A DNA stretch of 64,000 bases from SURF-21 sp964462595 (GCA_964462595.1 CAYWXM010000024.1:62001-126000); one strand, 5' to 3'. Shown: positions 7,860-16,694, numbered from the stretch's first letter. Notes: generated from the letters alone by a model not told the origin. Translations and numbers: made by a program.

Positions 7860-8713
7860 TATCGGTAGCCGCCGGTAAGGGGGGTACAGGTAAGACGCTG
7901 GTGGCCGTCAACCTGGCACTTTCCCTGCAGAGAGCCGGGATGCAGACCATGCTCGTAGACGCCGACGTCGAGGAGCCCAATGACCACCTTTTCGTAAAAC
8001 CCGTCATCAAGCTGAAAGAGGAGGTTACCATCGGCATCCCCCGTATAGACGACGATCTCTGCAACCGCTGCGGCGAATGCTCGTCATTCTGCGCCTATGG
8101 AGCCCTGGCCACGACACCCGCCCGCGTTATCCTGTTCGAGGATCTCTGCCACGGGTGCGGGGGCTGTACGCTCGTATGTCCCATGAGCGCGATAAGCGAA
8201 GAGGAACACCCGATAGGAGTAATAGAACAGGGAAAAACACCGGAGGGCATGGATTTCATGCACGGGATCCTGAAGATAGGCGAGCCCAAGGCCAGCCCCA
8301 TCATCTCCGCGATGAAAGACCGCCTCGACCCCGAGGCCATGAATATCATCGACTGCGGGCCGGGGACGGGTTGCGCGGTCATGACCACGGTGCAGGGCTC
8401 GGACATCTGCCTGATGGTCACCGAGCCCACCCCTTTCGGGCTGCACGATCTGCTCATGGCGGTCAAGATGGCGGAGGCGCTCGGCGTTCCCTCGCTGGTG
8501 GTGGTGAACAAGGACATCCCGGGAGAAACCGAGGTAAAGAAGTTCTGCGCCGAGCACGGCCTGGAGATAGCGCTTTCCATCCCCTTCTCCATGGAAACCG
8601 CGCGCCTCACCTCCACCGGCATAAACCTGGTCGACGCGGGGGATGACTGGCAGCGCAAGTTCTTCTCGCTCTACGAGCGCGTCGCCCCCATGGCGCGGAG
8701 CGGGGGTGCCTGA
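7853..8713 (+). CDS. MinD/Mrp-type ATPase with inserted 2[4Fe-4S] ferredoxin domain (first copy)
   Basis: A 286-residue P-loop ATPase. The deviant Walker A is AAGKGGTGKT at the N-terminus. Residues 60-115 are a ferredoxin insert with CNRCGECSSFCAYGA and CHGCGGCTLVCPMSA, and the ATPase resumes with IDCGPGTGCAV. The start is TTG at 7853 with GGAGGAGGG a few bases upstream, inside the end of the preceding gene. This domain order is the one seen in the Desulfovibrio orange-protein gene cluster, where two such ATPases accompany a Mo-Cu cluster protein. A role in assembling or inserting a metal cluster using ATP and electrons is inferred. Confidence 0.92.
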   Translation: MVISVAAGKGGTGKTLVAVNLALSLQRAGMQTMLVDADVEEPNDHLFVKPVIKLKEEVTIGIPRIDDDLCNRCGECSSFCAYGALATTPARVILFEDLCHGCGGCTLVCPMSAISEEEHPIGVIEQGKTPEGMDFMHGILKIGEPKASPIISAMKDRLDPEAMNIIDCGPGTGCAVMTTVQGSDICLMVTEPTPFGLHDLLMAVKMAEALGVPSLVVVNKDIPGETEVKKFCAEHGLEIALSIPFSMETARLTSTGINLVDAGDDWQRKFFSLYERVAPMARSGGA

Positions 8714-8714
8714 G

Positions 8715-9581
8715 ATGAAACAGATGGTCGTCTTAAGCGGCAAGGGGGGAACGGGCAAGACCACGGTCACCTCTTCCCTCGCCCAGCTGCTGAAACCGAT
8801 AGTCATCGCTGACTGCGACGTCGAGGCGCCCAACCTGCACCTGCTGCTCTCGCCACAACGTACGGAGTCGTCCATGCTCAAGGTCTCCCGCAAGGCGAGG
8901 ATAGACCCCGAGCTCTGCGACGCGTGCGGGCTCTGCGCGCAGCATTGCCGTTTCGACGCCATCCCTCCTTCAGAGCCCTACGTGGTGGATACTTTCCGCT
9001 GCGAGGGTTGCGGCGTATGCGGTTACGTCTGCCCCAGGGACGCCATAGAGTTCTTCGAGATAGACGGGGCCGAGCTTTATAAGGGCACCACCCCTTACGG
9101 CCCCATGGTCGGGGCGGAGCTTGAAGTGGGCGAGGAAGCCTCGGGTAAGGTGGTGAGCAACGTAAGGACCGAAGCGGAGCAGATAGGCAAGGACACCGGC
9201 CTGGCACTGATCGTGATCGACGGCTCACCCGGTACGGGGTGCCCGGTGATCGCCTCCATGACCGGCGCCGACCTCGTCCTCATCGTAACCGAGCCGTCGC
9301 TCTCGGGGCTGCACGACCTGGAGAGGATACTGGAAGTCGCGGAGCACTTCGGCATCCAGACCCTGGTGTGCATAAATAAATGCGACATCGTCCCCGAACT
9401 GGCCGACAGGATACGGGAGAAGTGCCGCGATGTGGGTATAGAGGTGGTGGCCGAGATCCCGTTTTCCAGGGAGATAGTGGAGGCCCTGCGCAACGGGCAG
9501 CCCCCCATCGGAAAGGTGCCGCAGGAGGTGGAGCAGCCTTTTCTGCGTCTCGCGGAGGTGGTGAGGAAGTACACGGGCTGA
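8715..9581 (+). CDS. MinD/Mrp-type ATPase with inserted 2[4Fe-4S] ferredoxin domain (second copy)
   Basis: A 288-residue paralogue of the preceding protein with the same order: Walker A LSGKGGTGKTT, ferredoxin insert (CDACGLCAQHCRFDA and CEGCGVCGYVCPRDA), then IDGSPGTGCPV and VTEPSLSGLHDLE. The two genes are separated by one base, so the pair probably makes a heterodimer. I use ATG 8715, not the longer frame from 8643, because the extra residues overlap the first ATPase and have no family match. A weak GGGGGTG precedes it. Function is inferred from the same ORP-type context. Confidence 0.92.
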   Translation: MKQMVVLSGKGGTGKTTVTSSLAQLLKPIVIADCDVEAPNLHLLLSPQRTESSMLKVSRKARIDPELCDACGLCAQHCRFDAIPPSEPYVVDTFRCEGCGVCGYVCPRDAIEFFEIDGAELYKGTTPYGPMVGAELEVGEEASGKVVSNVRTEAEQIGKDTGLALIVIDGSPGTGCPVIASMTGADLVLIVTEPSLSGLHDLERILEVAEHFGIQTLVCINKCDIVPELADRIREKCRDVGIEVVAEIPFSREIVEALRNGQPPIGKVPQEVEQPFLRLAEVVRKYTG

Positions 9582-9668
9582 TATCCTCCGGCCGTGGGAG
9601 TGACAAATCGGCCCCCTTTCACTAATAATGAGTTGCCGACATAAATCGTGCTTGAGGGAAGTGAACAC

Positions 9669-10067
9669 TTGGCAAGACCCGTGAAGCCCAAGCTGGTGGG
9701 GGAAGCGCCCCGGACCGATTACTTCAAACCCCGGGGGATCCCCGTTGGCCAGCTGGAGGAGGTTAACCTCACCATCGAGGAGCTGGAGGCCCTGCGCCTG
9801 GTGGATCTGGAGAGCATGTACCAGGAGGATGCGGCGAGAGAGATGGGCGTGTCACGCCAGACCGTCCAGCGTATGATCACCGAAGCCAGGGCTAAGGTCA
9901 TCGAAGCCCTGGTAACCGGCAAGGCCCTGCGTATAGAGGGGGGCAGTTACATCCTCAGGGAAGGGGCGGGGCAATACCGCTGCGGGCGGTGCGGATACGT
10001 CTTCCCATCCCGGTACGGGAGAAAAGGCAGGGGCTGGAGGTGCCCCACCTGCGACTCCAGCGATTGA
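9669..10067 (+). CDS. DUF134 (UPF0251) putative DNA-binding protein
   Basis: A 132-residue protein of the DUF134 family, thought to be DNA-binding. It has the family opening MARPVKPKLVG, a sigma-like helix-turn-helix (DAAREMGVSRQTVQRMI near residue 60) and a C-terminal zinc ribbon with CGRCGYVFPSR and CPTC. I start at TTG 9669, where the family's usual N-terminus begins and an AGGGAAGTGA site precedes it; GTG 9648 is possible. Family members commonly accompany NifX-type genes, so it is the best candidate for the regulator of this divergent locus. That regulatory role is inference. Confidence 0.82.
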   Translation: MARPVKPKLVGEAPRTDYFKPRGIPVGQLEEVNLTIEELEALRLVDLESMYQEDAAREMGVSRQTVQRMITEARAKVIEALVTGKALRIEGGSYILREGAGQYRCGRCGYVFPSRYGRKGRGWRCPTCDSSD

Positions 10068-10178
10068 ACCGGCCAGGGCAGCGGTTTCTGAACGAACCGG
10101 CCACAGCGCGGATGCGTTCGCCTCGCCTGTGAACCCCCGGCGCCACAAACGGAAAGAGCCAGACGCGGGAGAAACGGA

Positions 10179-10664
10179 TTGGAAGAGATAACCTGCCGGC
10201 CGATAGGATTCATCCATTCTCCCTTCACGCTCAACCACGGCACTCCCATCCAGCCCGAGGGAGGCAGCGATGTGGAGTCTACGGTAGAGGTGCTGGAGGA
10301 ATTCGCGCCGGGTCTGCGCGATCTGGAAGGCTTTTCCCACGTGATCCTGCTCTACCATTTCCATACCTGCACGTCCACCGCCCTGACGGTCAAGCCCTTC
10401 ATGGACCGCGAGGAGCGCGGCGTCTTCGCCACCCGGGCCCCGGTGCGCCCCAACCACATAGGCATAAGCGTGGTGCGCCTGGACCGCGTCGAAGGCAACC
10501 TGCTCTACATAAGGGATGTGGACATCCTGGACGGCACGCCGGTTCTGGACATCAAGCCATACGCCCCGCACATCGACTGCCCGGGGGCGACCCGCATCGG
10601 ATGGATGGAAGGCAAGGAATCCCTGAGCGGTGACCTGCGCGACGACGGCCGCTTCCTCTCCTGA
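10179..10664 (+). CDS. TrmO/TsaA-like (YaeB family) protein, first copy
   Basis: A 161-residue TsaA-domain protein. The best-known member, TrmO, methylates the t6A37 base of some tRNAs using S-adenosylmethionine. Family motifs are IGFIHSPF at the start, GFSHVILLYHF, GVFATRAPVRPNHIGIS and ILDGTPVLDIKPY. The start is TTG behind GGGAG. It follows the DUF134 gene by 111 bases on the same strand. A second TsaA-domain gene lies 3 kb on (13608-14144); TsaA proteins are also common beside metal-cofactor genes, so this copy might not be the tRNA enzyme. Confidence 0.87.
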   Translation: MEEITCRPIGFIHSPFTLNHGTPIQPEGGSDVESTVEVLEEFAPGLRDLEGFSHVILLYHFHTCTSTALTVKPFMDREERGVFATRAPVRPNHIGISVVRLDRVEGNLLYIRDVDILDGTPVLDIKPYAPHIDCPGATRIGWMEGKESLSGDLRDDGRFLS

Positions 10665-10776
10665 TTTGCCCGGTTTTCCGCTTGTTTTCAACCCGTAAAT
10701 ACTTATGTTTTTGCATGCACCTGCCCCTTACGCGATAATGCAAGGAAGATGCAACTGACCGGGAAAGGTAACCCTG

Positions 10777-11487
10777 ATGCTTAAGAAAAGGATAGCGTCC
10801 CTGGCCGGGGAAGCCGGCGGGGGGCTCCGCCTGGGCGAGGTCATCGTCGGCCTGGGCTATACAATGGCGTGCCTCGCGGGCGGCGCCTGCGGGCTTGCTT
10901 ATACCCTGCGGGAAGAGCTGGAGCGAGGATGCGACGCCTACGAGGAGGCGGGGAGACTTTCCGGCAGGGAACTCGAGGAGGTCTTCGCCTGGTTGGGCGC
11001 AGGCAACATCATCGCTTCTTCCATCGCCCTCGCCGCGGCCAACGCGGTCCTCCTGCCTCCCGCGGATTGCCACGCAACGGACCTGTGGGGCTCGCTGCGC
11101 CTTCAGCCGGGGGAGAGCCTGGCCACGGCGGGGAGGTTCATCCCCATGGAGCCTTTGTTCGAGGAAGCGGGGGTCGAGCTCGCGGTTATAGAGCAGGGAA
11201 ACGACCCCGCCCCACTGCGCACCTGCGACGTGGCGCTCATCACCGGCACCTCCATCATCAACGATACGATAGAGGGGCTCCTGGCCACGGTCGAGAGGGC
11301 GCGGGAGGTCGTTGTCCTCGGCCCCAGTACGCCCTATGCTCCCGCCGCCTTCTCCGGCACCCCGGTCACCCTTCTCGCCGGATCGACTATAGCGGATATG
11401 GACAGGGTTCGGGCCATAGTCAGGGAAGGTGGGGGGACGCAGACCATGGGCAAGAACCTGGGCCGTTGGGTGGCGCGGATAAGGTAG
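10777..11487 (+). CDS. DUF364/DUF4213 putative heavy-metal-chelation-like protein
   Basis: A 236-residue protein of the DUF364 family, annotated only as a putative metal-chelating fold. Matching segments include LGYTMACLAGGACGLAYTL in the N-terminal part and, in the C-terminal Rossmann-like half, CDVALITGTSIINDTI, VVVLGPSTPYAPAAF and a closing GGTQTMGKNLGRW. The start is ATG 10777 with no strong ribosome site. It is the last rightward gene after the NifX/MinD locus and TrmO-like gene and may take part in the same metal chemistry. The family has no established reaction. Confidence 0.75.
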   Translation: MLKKRIASLAGEAGGGLRLGEVIVGLGYTMACLAGGACGLAYTLREELERGCDAYEEAGRLSGRELEEVFAWLGAGNIIASSIALAAANAVLLPPADCHATDLWGSLRLQPGESLATAGRFIPMEPLFEEAGVELAVIEQGNDPAPLRTCDVALITGTSIINDTIEGLLATVERAREVVVLGPSTPYAPAAFSGTPVTLLAGSTIADMDRVRAIVREGGGTQTMGKNLGRWVARIR

Positions 11488-11663
11488 GCGGGCGCGGGCC
11501 CGGCGGCCCTCCAGATGCGGCCCGCGCTTCTCCGGATACGCATGTTATACGCAACCGGTGGCCAGGTAGGGATGACAGGATATACCAGGCCCCGGACGCG
11601 CGGAAGAACACCCCAGTAATATAACGCTGGCAATAAACCTTTTGCCGTCTACGCCTCGTCTTC

Positions 11664-12458
11664 TCAGCTTCCCCTGAAACGCGGCTCGCGCTTTTCCAGG
11701 AACGCCTGCGCGGCCTCCCGGAAGTCGTCGCCGCTCAGGGCGAGCAGCACCTGGTCGCTGTCCATGTGCATGATAGCCTCGTCGAGTGCCCCGGAGATCG
11801 CGTTTACGCTGCGCTTTATCATCTGCAGGGCCACGGGAGGGCGGGCGGCATATTCCCGGGCCATGAGAAGCGCCCTCTCCATGAGGGTATCGGGAGGCAC
11901 GACCTCGTCCAGGAAACCCCATTCTCTGAGCACGCCGGCGGGCAGTTTCTCCGCCGTCATCACCCAGCGCTTTGCGCGGGCCGGCCCCACAAGTTGAACG
12001 CACAGCGGCAGGCTGACCCAGCTCAGGGGAATGGCCAGGCCGCTCTCGGGAAAGCCCACCCGGCAGTCCTCGGAGCCGACGCGGAAGTCGACGGCCGACG
12101 CGATGCAGGCCCCTCCGCCCAGGGCCAGGCCGTTGATGACGGCTATGGTCACCTGGTCTATCCCGCGCACGGCCCTTATCATGCGCGGCCCCACGTGGTA
12201 GCGCCGCTGCCTTTCCAGCAGGGGAGCGGTCATGGAGAGGTGGTGCTCGGTATCCTTGAGGTCTATGCCCACGCTGAAATGGTCGCCCGCCCCGGTGAAG
12301 ACCACCACCCTGGTATCCAGGTCTTCGCGGAAACCCAGGGCGGCGTCCTCCACCTCACGCATCATCTCCACGCTCAGGGCGTTGCTGGACTGCGGGCGGT
12401 CCAGGGTGACCACGGCCACCCCGCCCTCGCGGCTCACGGTCAGGTTGCCGTACTCCAT
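11664..12458 (-). CDS. Enoyl-CoA hydratase/isomerase family protein
   Basis: A 264-residue crotonase-fold protein acting on acyl-CoA thioesters. The first oxyanion-hole region is HFSVGIDLKD and the second is NGLALGGGACIASAVDFRVG. At the usual hydratase catalytic positions the sequence reads FPESGLAIPLSW, so one Glu remains (PES), while the first Glu of true hydratases is not obvious. It may therefore be an isomerase or other crotonase activity. I begin at ATG 12458, eight bases after a good GGAGG; the ATG at 12479 lacks a site. It stands alone, convergent with the DUF364 gene. Confidence 0.87.
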   Translation of the reverse strand: MEYGNLTVSREGGVAVVTLDRPQSSNALSVEMMREVEDAALGFREDLDTRVVVFTGAGDHFSVGIDLKDTEHHLSMTAPLLERQRRYHVGPRMIRAVRGIDQVTIAVINGLALGGGACIASAVDFRVGSEDCRVGFPESGLAIPLSWVSLPLCVQLVGPARAKRWVMTAEKLPAGVLREWGFLDEVVPPDTLMERALLMAREYAARPPVALQMIKRSVNAISGALDEAIMHMDSDQVLLALSGDDFREAAQAFLEKREPRFRGS

Positions 12459-12645
12459 GGTTCCATCCTCCATCAGCATAAACTTCGCCGCAGCTTTCCG
12501 TGCCCCGGGTCAAGTCGGCGCCACTCCTTCGAGGCCGCACATCCATCATGATGAGATTATATGCCTTTTGCAGCTCATAGAGCGCGTTTTGAGCTGCCTC
12601 TCCTATCCCTGTCCCGCCCTTACCGTATTCCCGGGCGTGGTTGGT

Positions 12646-12661
12646 TATGATATATATCATA
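12646..12661. promoter_or_regulatory. 16-bp perfect palindrome upstream of a 47-aa gene
   Basis: TATGATATATATCATA reads identically on both strands. It lies in an AT-rich 80-base island, about 70 bases before the small gene at 12729, within otherwise GC-rich DNA. It could be an operator for that gene or for the divergent crotonase gene. No palindrome-binding regulator is encoded nearby. The low complexity means chance is possible. Confidence 0.4.
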
Positions 12662-12728
12662 TTGGATAGCCGTATATTATGGTGAATTATGAGTATATGC
12701 TAATTATTAGTTAGGGAAAGGGGTAGCC

Positions 12729-12872
12729 ATGAGTTTAGAAAACCCGACTCTCGATTTCTTGACCTACCTCATCGAACAGTGCATCAAGCAATGCGGCCTC
12801 GACCCGGAAAAGACCACGGTTAAAGAATTCATGGAGATCATCGCCCGGGAAGAGGCGCCCATAGGGTTCTAG
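12729..12872 (+). CDS. Small conserved-looking acidic protein, 47 aa (hidden ORF)
   Basis: This gene begins at ATG 12729 after AAAGGGGT and encodes 47 residues. It is mostly helical in appearance with two Cys three apart (IEQCIKQCGLDPEK) and an acidic helix (VKEFMEIIAREEA). An AT-rich promoter-like region and a palindrome lie upstream, and a methyltransferase gene follows 25 bases later in the same direction. I do not recognise the family. Its ribosome site, sensible composition and position argue that it is real, but there is no homology evidence. Confidence 0.55.
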   Translation: MSLENPTLDFLTYLIEQCIKQCGLDPEKTTVKEFMEIIAREEAPIGF

Positions 12873-12897
12873 GCGTGCAGGCAGAAACGTCGCTGAA

Positions 12898-13593
12898 ATG
12901 ATATCCGAGAAAAACGGTCCCGGGGAGGTCAGTGCTGCCTCGGAAGGGAGCACGGAATCACCTTTCGAGACCCTGGCCGATAAATACGACGCCTGGTTCG
13001 ACCAGGAGGGAAGCCTCATCTTCGACATCGAGGCCAGGGGCTTCCAGGAGATCCTGCCCGCCCTCCCCAGGCCCTGGCTTGAGATAGGGGTGGGGAGCGG
13101 GCGCTTCGCGGAGGCCCTGGGGATAGACAGGGGGGTAGAGCCCTCGCGGAACCTGGGCAGGATGGCGGAAGAGCGGGGCATCGTGGTGACGGCGGCCAGG
13201 GGCGATGACAGCGTTTTCCCGCAAGCCTCTTTCGGGACCGTATTTCTCATCGTGACCCTGTGCTTCCTGGACGAACCGGCCGCCGTCCTCATGCGGACGG
13301 TGGAGATCCTTAAAGCCGGGGGTAAGCTGGTGCTGGGCCTGATCGTGGAGGAAAGCCCCTGGGCACGTTTCTACCTCGAGAAGAAAAGGGCGGGGCACCC
13401 TTTTTACCGCATCGCCCGCTTTTTTGCTTACCAGGAGGTCCTGGACCTCCTGCAACAGACCGGCTTCGAACACGAAAGGACCATATCCACTCTTTTCCAG
13501 GCGCCCGAACAGGTGGAAAGCATGGAACAGCCCCGGGAGGGTTTCTTCCCCCAGGCGGGGTTCACGATAATGGTCGCCGGGAAAAAGCCCTGA
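12898..13593 (+). CDS. Class I SAM-dependent methyltransferase
   Basis: A 231-residue Rossmann-fold methyltransferase of the ubiE/type-11 kind. Motif I is WLEIGVGSGRFAEALG at about residue 61, followed by an acidic position near GVEPSRNLG, and motif-II-like SFGTVFLIVTLCFLDEP. The substrate is not evident. An N-terminal 25-residue Ser/Glu-rich stretch precedes the fold. ATG 12898 has no strong ribosome site, so coupling to the 47-residue gene 25 bases upstream is likely. It converges on the second TrmO-like gene. Confidence 0.85.
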   Translation: MISEKNGPGEVSAASEGSTESPFETLADKYDAWFDQEGSLIFDIEARGFQEILPALPRPWLEIGVGSGRFAEALGIDRGVEPSRNLGRMAEERGIVVTAARGDDSVFPQASFGTVFLIVTLCFLDEPAAVLMRTVEILKAGGKLVLGLIVEESPWARFYLEKKRAGHPFYRIARFFAYQEVLDLLQQTGFEHERTISTLFQAPEQVESMEQPREGFFPQAGFTIMVAGKKP

Positions 13594-13607
13594 AGCGGGA
13601 ACCCGTA

Positions 13608-14144
13608 TCAGGCCCTTTCCCTGAAACGCCTCACCAGCTCATCCATCCAATCCGCCAGCCTCACGCCCTCGGGAGCATCGTAGGAGGGAAGGTGGGGTTT
13701 CAGGTCGATCACCGGGCTGCCGTCGATGGCGTCCAGCCCCCTGACCTCGAGCACGTTTCCCTCCCGCCCCAGTAGCTCGACGGTGGTCGAGCACACCGGG
13801 TTGGGCCTTACGGGGGAGCGGGTGGCGAAGACCCCTACCGCGGCGATATCCTTCTGGCCGGCCGGGTGCACTTTTTTTACCCCGCGCCCCCTTTCGTCCG
13901 CCAGGTGGGACCAGAAAAGGACGATCACGTGGGAGAAATCCTCAATACCATCAAGACATTCCGCGTATTCGTCGTAGATGACTATCTCCGGCTCCCTCCA
14001 CCCCGGTGCCCCTCCAGTGCCGTTCCATTCGCCCATGTGCAGGTCACCGCTTTTCATGGCCAGCACGGGGCTGGAGTGCCCTCCCCTGATCACGCCCACC
14101 GGCCTTATTTCGATGGGCGGCTCCACCTTATCGGTCATACCCAT
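13608..14144 (-). CDS. TrmO/TsaA-like (YaeB family) protein, second copy
   Basis: A 178-residue TsaA-domain protein, paralogous to the one at 10179. Motifs are IRPVGVIRGGHSSPV, IEDFSHVIVLFWSHL, GVFATRSPVRPNPVCSTTV and LDAIDGSPVIDLKPHLP. The segment ATRSPVRPNPV is closer to the TrmO consensus than the first copy's APVRPNHIG, so this is the better candidate for the tRNA m6t6A37 methyltransferase. It is a single gene, convergent with the methyltransferase on one side and spaced 150 bases from the acyl-CoA dehydrogenase gene on the other. Confidence 0.87.
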   Translation of the reverse strand: MGMTDKVEPPIEIRPVGVIRGGHSSPVLAMKSGDLHMGEWNGTGGAPGWREPEIVIYDEYAECLDGIEDFSHVIVLFWSHLADERGRGVKKVHPAGQKDIAAVGVFATRSPVRPNPVCSTTVELLGREGNVLEVRGLDAIDGSPVIDLKPHLPSYDAPEGVRLADWMDELVRRFRERA

Positions 14145-14294
14145 TCCTCCCGTCCCTCACTCGGATTATCGCAGCGCTGCCATGTCCATGCTTCCCGCGC
14201 GCATCTTTGCCACGAGGTATTGCCTCGGCAAGCCTCGGCACCACCCCGATACGGGCCATGCGTTCCTGGCCAGGCTTCGCGACAGGTTAAGTAC

Positions 14295-15533
14295 CTACAC
14301 GTAGGCGGAGAACCCCTTGCCCAGCAGCTCCCGCCCCACTACCAGTTTCTGGATCTCGGTGCTGCCATCGGGGATGGTGAGCATCCTCGCGTCGCGGAAA
14401 TATCTCTCCAGGGGGTATTCATCGGAAAGCCCGATACCGCCGTGTACCTGTATAGCGTCGGAGGCGACCTGGACCGCCACCTCGCAGGCATAGCCCTTGG
14501 CGAGAGACGATGCCATGCGGGCCTCGGGATTGGCGTTCATCGAGAGCGTAAATGCCCAGTAAGCAAGCAGCCGTGAGGTGACCGTCAGGGCCTTCATGTT
14601 GTAGAGTTTCTCCTGTACGAGCTGCATCTTGCCTATGGGCTTGCCGAACTGCTTTCTCTCCCTGGCAAACTTGATGGAGGCGTCGAGGGCCGCCTGGGAG
14701 ATACCGGCCGCGGCCAGGGCCATCCCGCTACGCAGGAAGGCGAAGATCATGTTCTCGGGAGCCATGTTGCCCATCATTTGAGCGAACTTGGAATTCGCCA
14801 CCCTGGCTGGATCGTACCTGTCGCCCATAAGCTCCTTCAGCCTGTCACCGGTCATGGCCGCCGCCACCATGTTCATCACGTTGTTTTCCTTGGGAACCAT
14901 GCAGTCTTCGAAGAATATCTCCCCGGTGGGGGCGGCCCTCCATCCGAGCTTGTGGAGGTCGCTGACCTCGTAGGGCGACTGTTCCTTCTCCACCAGCAGA
15001 AAGATCCTCTCTCCCTTTTCGTCGTTGGCGACCAGCATGCACAGGTCGGCTACGGGAGAGCTGGTTATCCAGGTCTTGGTGCCGTTGACCACGTAGAAAT
15101 CGCCGTCCAGCACGGCCGTCGTGCGCATGGCCCGGTTGTCCGAGCCCGCCTCGGGCTCGGTTATGGCGTAACACCCGATGATTTCGTTCTTCATGAGCTT
15201 AGGGAGCAGGCGTTCCCGCATATCGTCCGTGCCGATGTTTACCAGGGCCGCGGGGAAAGAAAGCCCGACCAGGCCGGCCGCGGCCGGCCACACGCGGAAG
15301 GTCTCCTCCGCCATGATGCCCACAGCCAGTGGATCGCTCGCCATATCGGACATGCTCTCGTAATCGAACCCCACGCCGATCTTGCTGAACCTTCTCATGA
15401 CCTCCAGGGCCTCTTCCTTGTTCATGGGCCCCTTCAGTTCCTGCTCGTCCACCAGGGGCACGATCTCCTTGTCCAGGAACTCCCTCAGGCTCTCGCGGAA
15501 CATCTTCTGGCTCTCGTTGAATTCGAAATCCAT
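14295..15533 (-). CDS. Acyl-CoA dehydrogenase
   Basis: A 412-residue FAD-dependent acyl-CoA dehydrogenase. Visible features are the N-terminal FNESQKMFRESLREFLDKE, AITEPEAGSDNRAM, TWITSSPVADLCML, FARERKQFGKPIGKMQL and C-terminal VHGGIGLSDEYPLERYFRDA. At the usual catalytic Glu position (IYEGT in medium-chain enzymes) it reads IPDGST, a conservative Asp. It is therefore probably active, unlike the homologue at 3266. It is divergent from the Fe-S protein genes at 15795. The substrate chain length cannot be told. Confidence 0.92.
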   Translation of the reverse strand: MDFEFNESQKMFRESLREFLDKEIVPLVDEQELKGPMNKEEALEVMRRFSKIGVGFDYESMSDMASDPLAVGIMAEETFRVWPAAAGLVGLSFPAALVNIGTDDMRERLLPKLMKNEIIGCYAITEPEAGSDNRAMRTTAVLDGDFYVVNGTKTWITSSPVADLCMLVANDEKGERIFLLVEKEQSPYEVSDLHKLGWRAAPTGEIFFEDCMVPKENNVMNMVAAAMTGDRLKELMGDRYDPARVANSKFAQMMGNMAPENMIFAFLRSGMALAAAGISQAALDASIKFARERKQFGKPIGKMQLVQEKLYNMKALTVTSRLLAYWAFTLSMNANPEARMASSLAKGYACEVAVQVASDAIQVHGGIGLSDEYPLERYFRDARMLTIPDGSTEIQKLVVGRELLGKGFSAYV

Positions 15534-15794
15534 CTTTACCCCTCTCCCTCGATACTTTCAGCCTTTACGGCCAAGCCCGTTAACTCCGCGATTCGAGGAT
15601 AACACAACGGTATCGCGCCGTGCGGGCCGCCGTACGTAAACAGGATACTTTAATCCCCGGTCGCCTGCCCTTACCGCAGGGGTGCCGCTTCCTGCCGGGC
15701 GCCATATCCGCTTATAATTGCATAACCCATCGCCTTCGGCGGGCGGTAAAGCGGGGGCCAAGCTCGGCTGGAGTGATACAACACGGAGGGGAAG

Positions 15795-16694
15795 ATGAAA
15801 AGATCGACTAAGCAGATCATTAAACTGCACGGCTGGAGATTGGACCGGGCCATCCACTATTACATCTATTTCAGGTTTTACGACCTCTACGTCAAGATCG
15901 CGTTATACGCCACCAAGGCCATCGTCGCGCTTTTCTCAGGTTTCGAGCTCACCGGGGCCATAGGAAAGTTCATCTTCGACCGCTACCACGCCAAGATCGT
16001 GTCTCGCGGCGATGTGACCAATATCCTGGAACTGGGCGAGGGCATCGACCTGGGCCCCGATACCACCGGGAGGATCGTCCCCTTCAAATACGCCAACAAC
16101 CTCGTCCTCAAGGAACCCGAGCACATCGCGGTCATGGACTGCGCCTGCAAGTTGGCCCTGAACGCGCCCTGCACGCCGGTCAACTGCTGTATAGCGGTGG
16201 GGCAGCCGGTGGTGGATTTCTGGATGGAGCACTGCGAGAAGTTCCACGCCAGGAGGATAAGCAAGGAAGAGGCCCTGGATATAATACGCGAACTCCGCAG
16301 CACCGGCCATATCAACCAGGTCTTCTTCAAGGTGGCCACCGGCGGGAGCATGAGCCTGATCTGTAATTGCTGCCCCAAGTGCTGCGTCAGCATGCAGGCC
16401 ACCCAGTTGGTGCAGCATATAAAGGGGGCGGGGGACCTCTCTCAATCGGTGGCCTCGGGTTACAAGGTGAGGCACGACGAGGACAAGTGCGAGCTGTGCG
16501 GGGACTGCGCCGCCGTCTGCCACTTCTCCGCCATCGACGTAAAGGACGGCCAGTGGATATACCACGAGCATGCCTGCATGGGGTGCGAGCTCTGCGTAGA
16601 GAGATGTCCCCATGGTGCCCTGAGCCTGGTCTACGAGGGAGGGGACCTCATCCCCCTGGACATGGACATGGTCAAAGGCGAGCTCGGGCGGTAG
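15795..16694 (+). CDS. Multi-cluster 4Fe-4S protein with CC motifs (first copy)
   Basis: A 299-residue iron-sulfur protein. The middle contains Cys-rich segments of an unusual kind: CACKLALNAPC, NCCIAVGQ and ICNCCPKCC (about residues 117-200). The C-terminus has an ordinary 2[4Fe-4S] ferredoxin with CELCGDCAAVCHFSA and CMGCELCVERCPHGA. The N-terminal 60 residues contain a possible hydrophobic helix (IALYATKAIVALFSGFEL). A good GGAGGGGAAG precedes the ATG. With the next gene, 90 bases on, it forms a pair that shares the CC arrangement. I recall similar proteins only as anonymous electron carriers in anaerobes. Confidence 0.8.
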   Translation: MKRSTKQIIKLHGWRLDRAIHYYIYFRFYDLYVKIALYATKAIVALFSGFELTGAIGKFIFDRYHAKIVSRGDVTNILELGEGIDLGPDTTGRIVPFKYANNLVLKEPEHIAVMDCACKLALNAPCTPVNCCIAVGQPVVDFWMEHCEKFHARRISKEEALDIIRELRSTGHINQVFFKVATGGSMSLICNCCPKCCVSMQATQLVQHIKGAGDLSQSVASGYKVRHDEDKCELCGDCAAVCHFSAIDVKDGQWIYHEHACMGCELCVERCPHGALSLVYEGGDLIPLDMDMVKGELGR

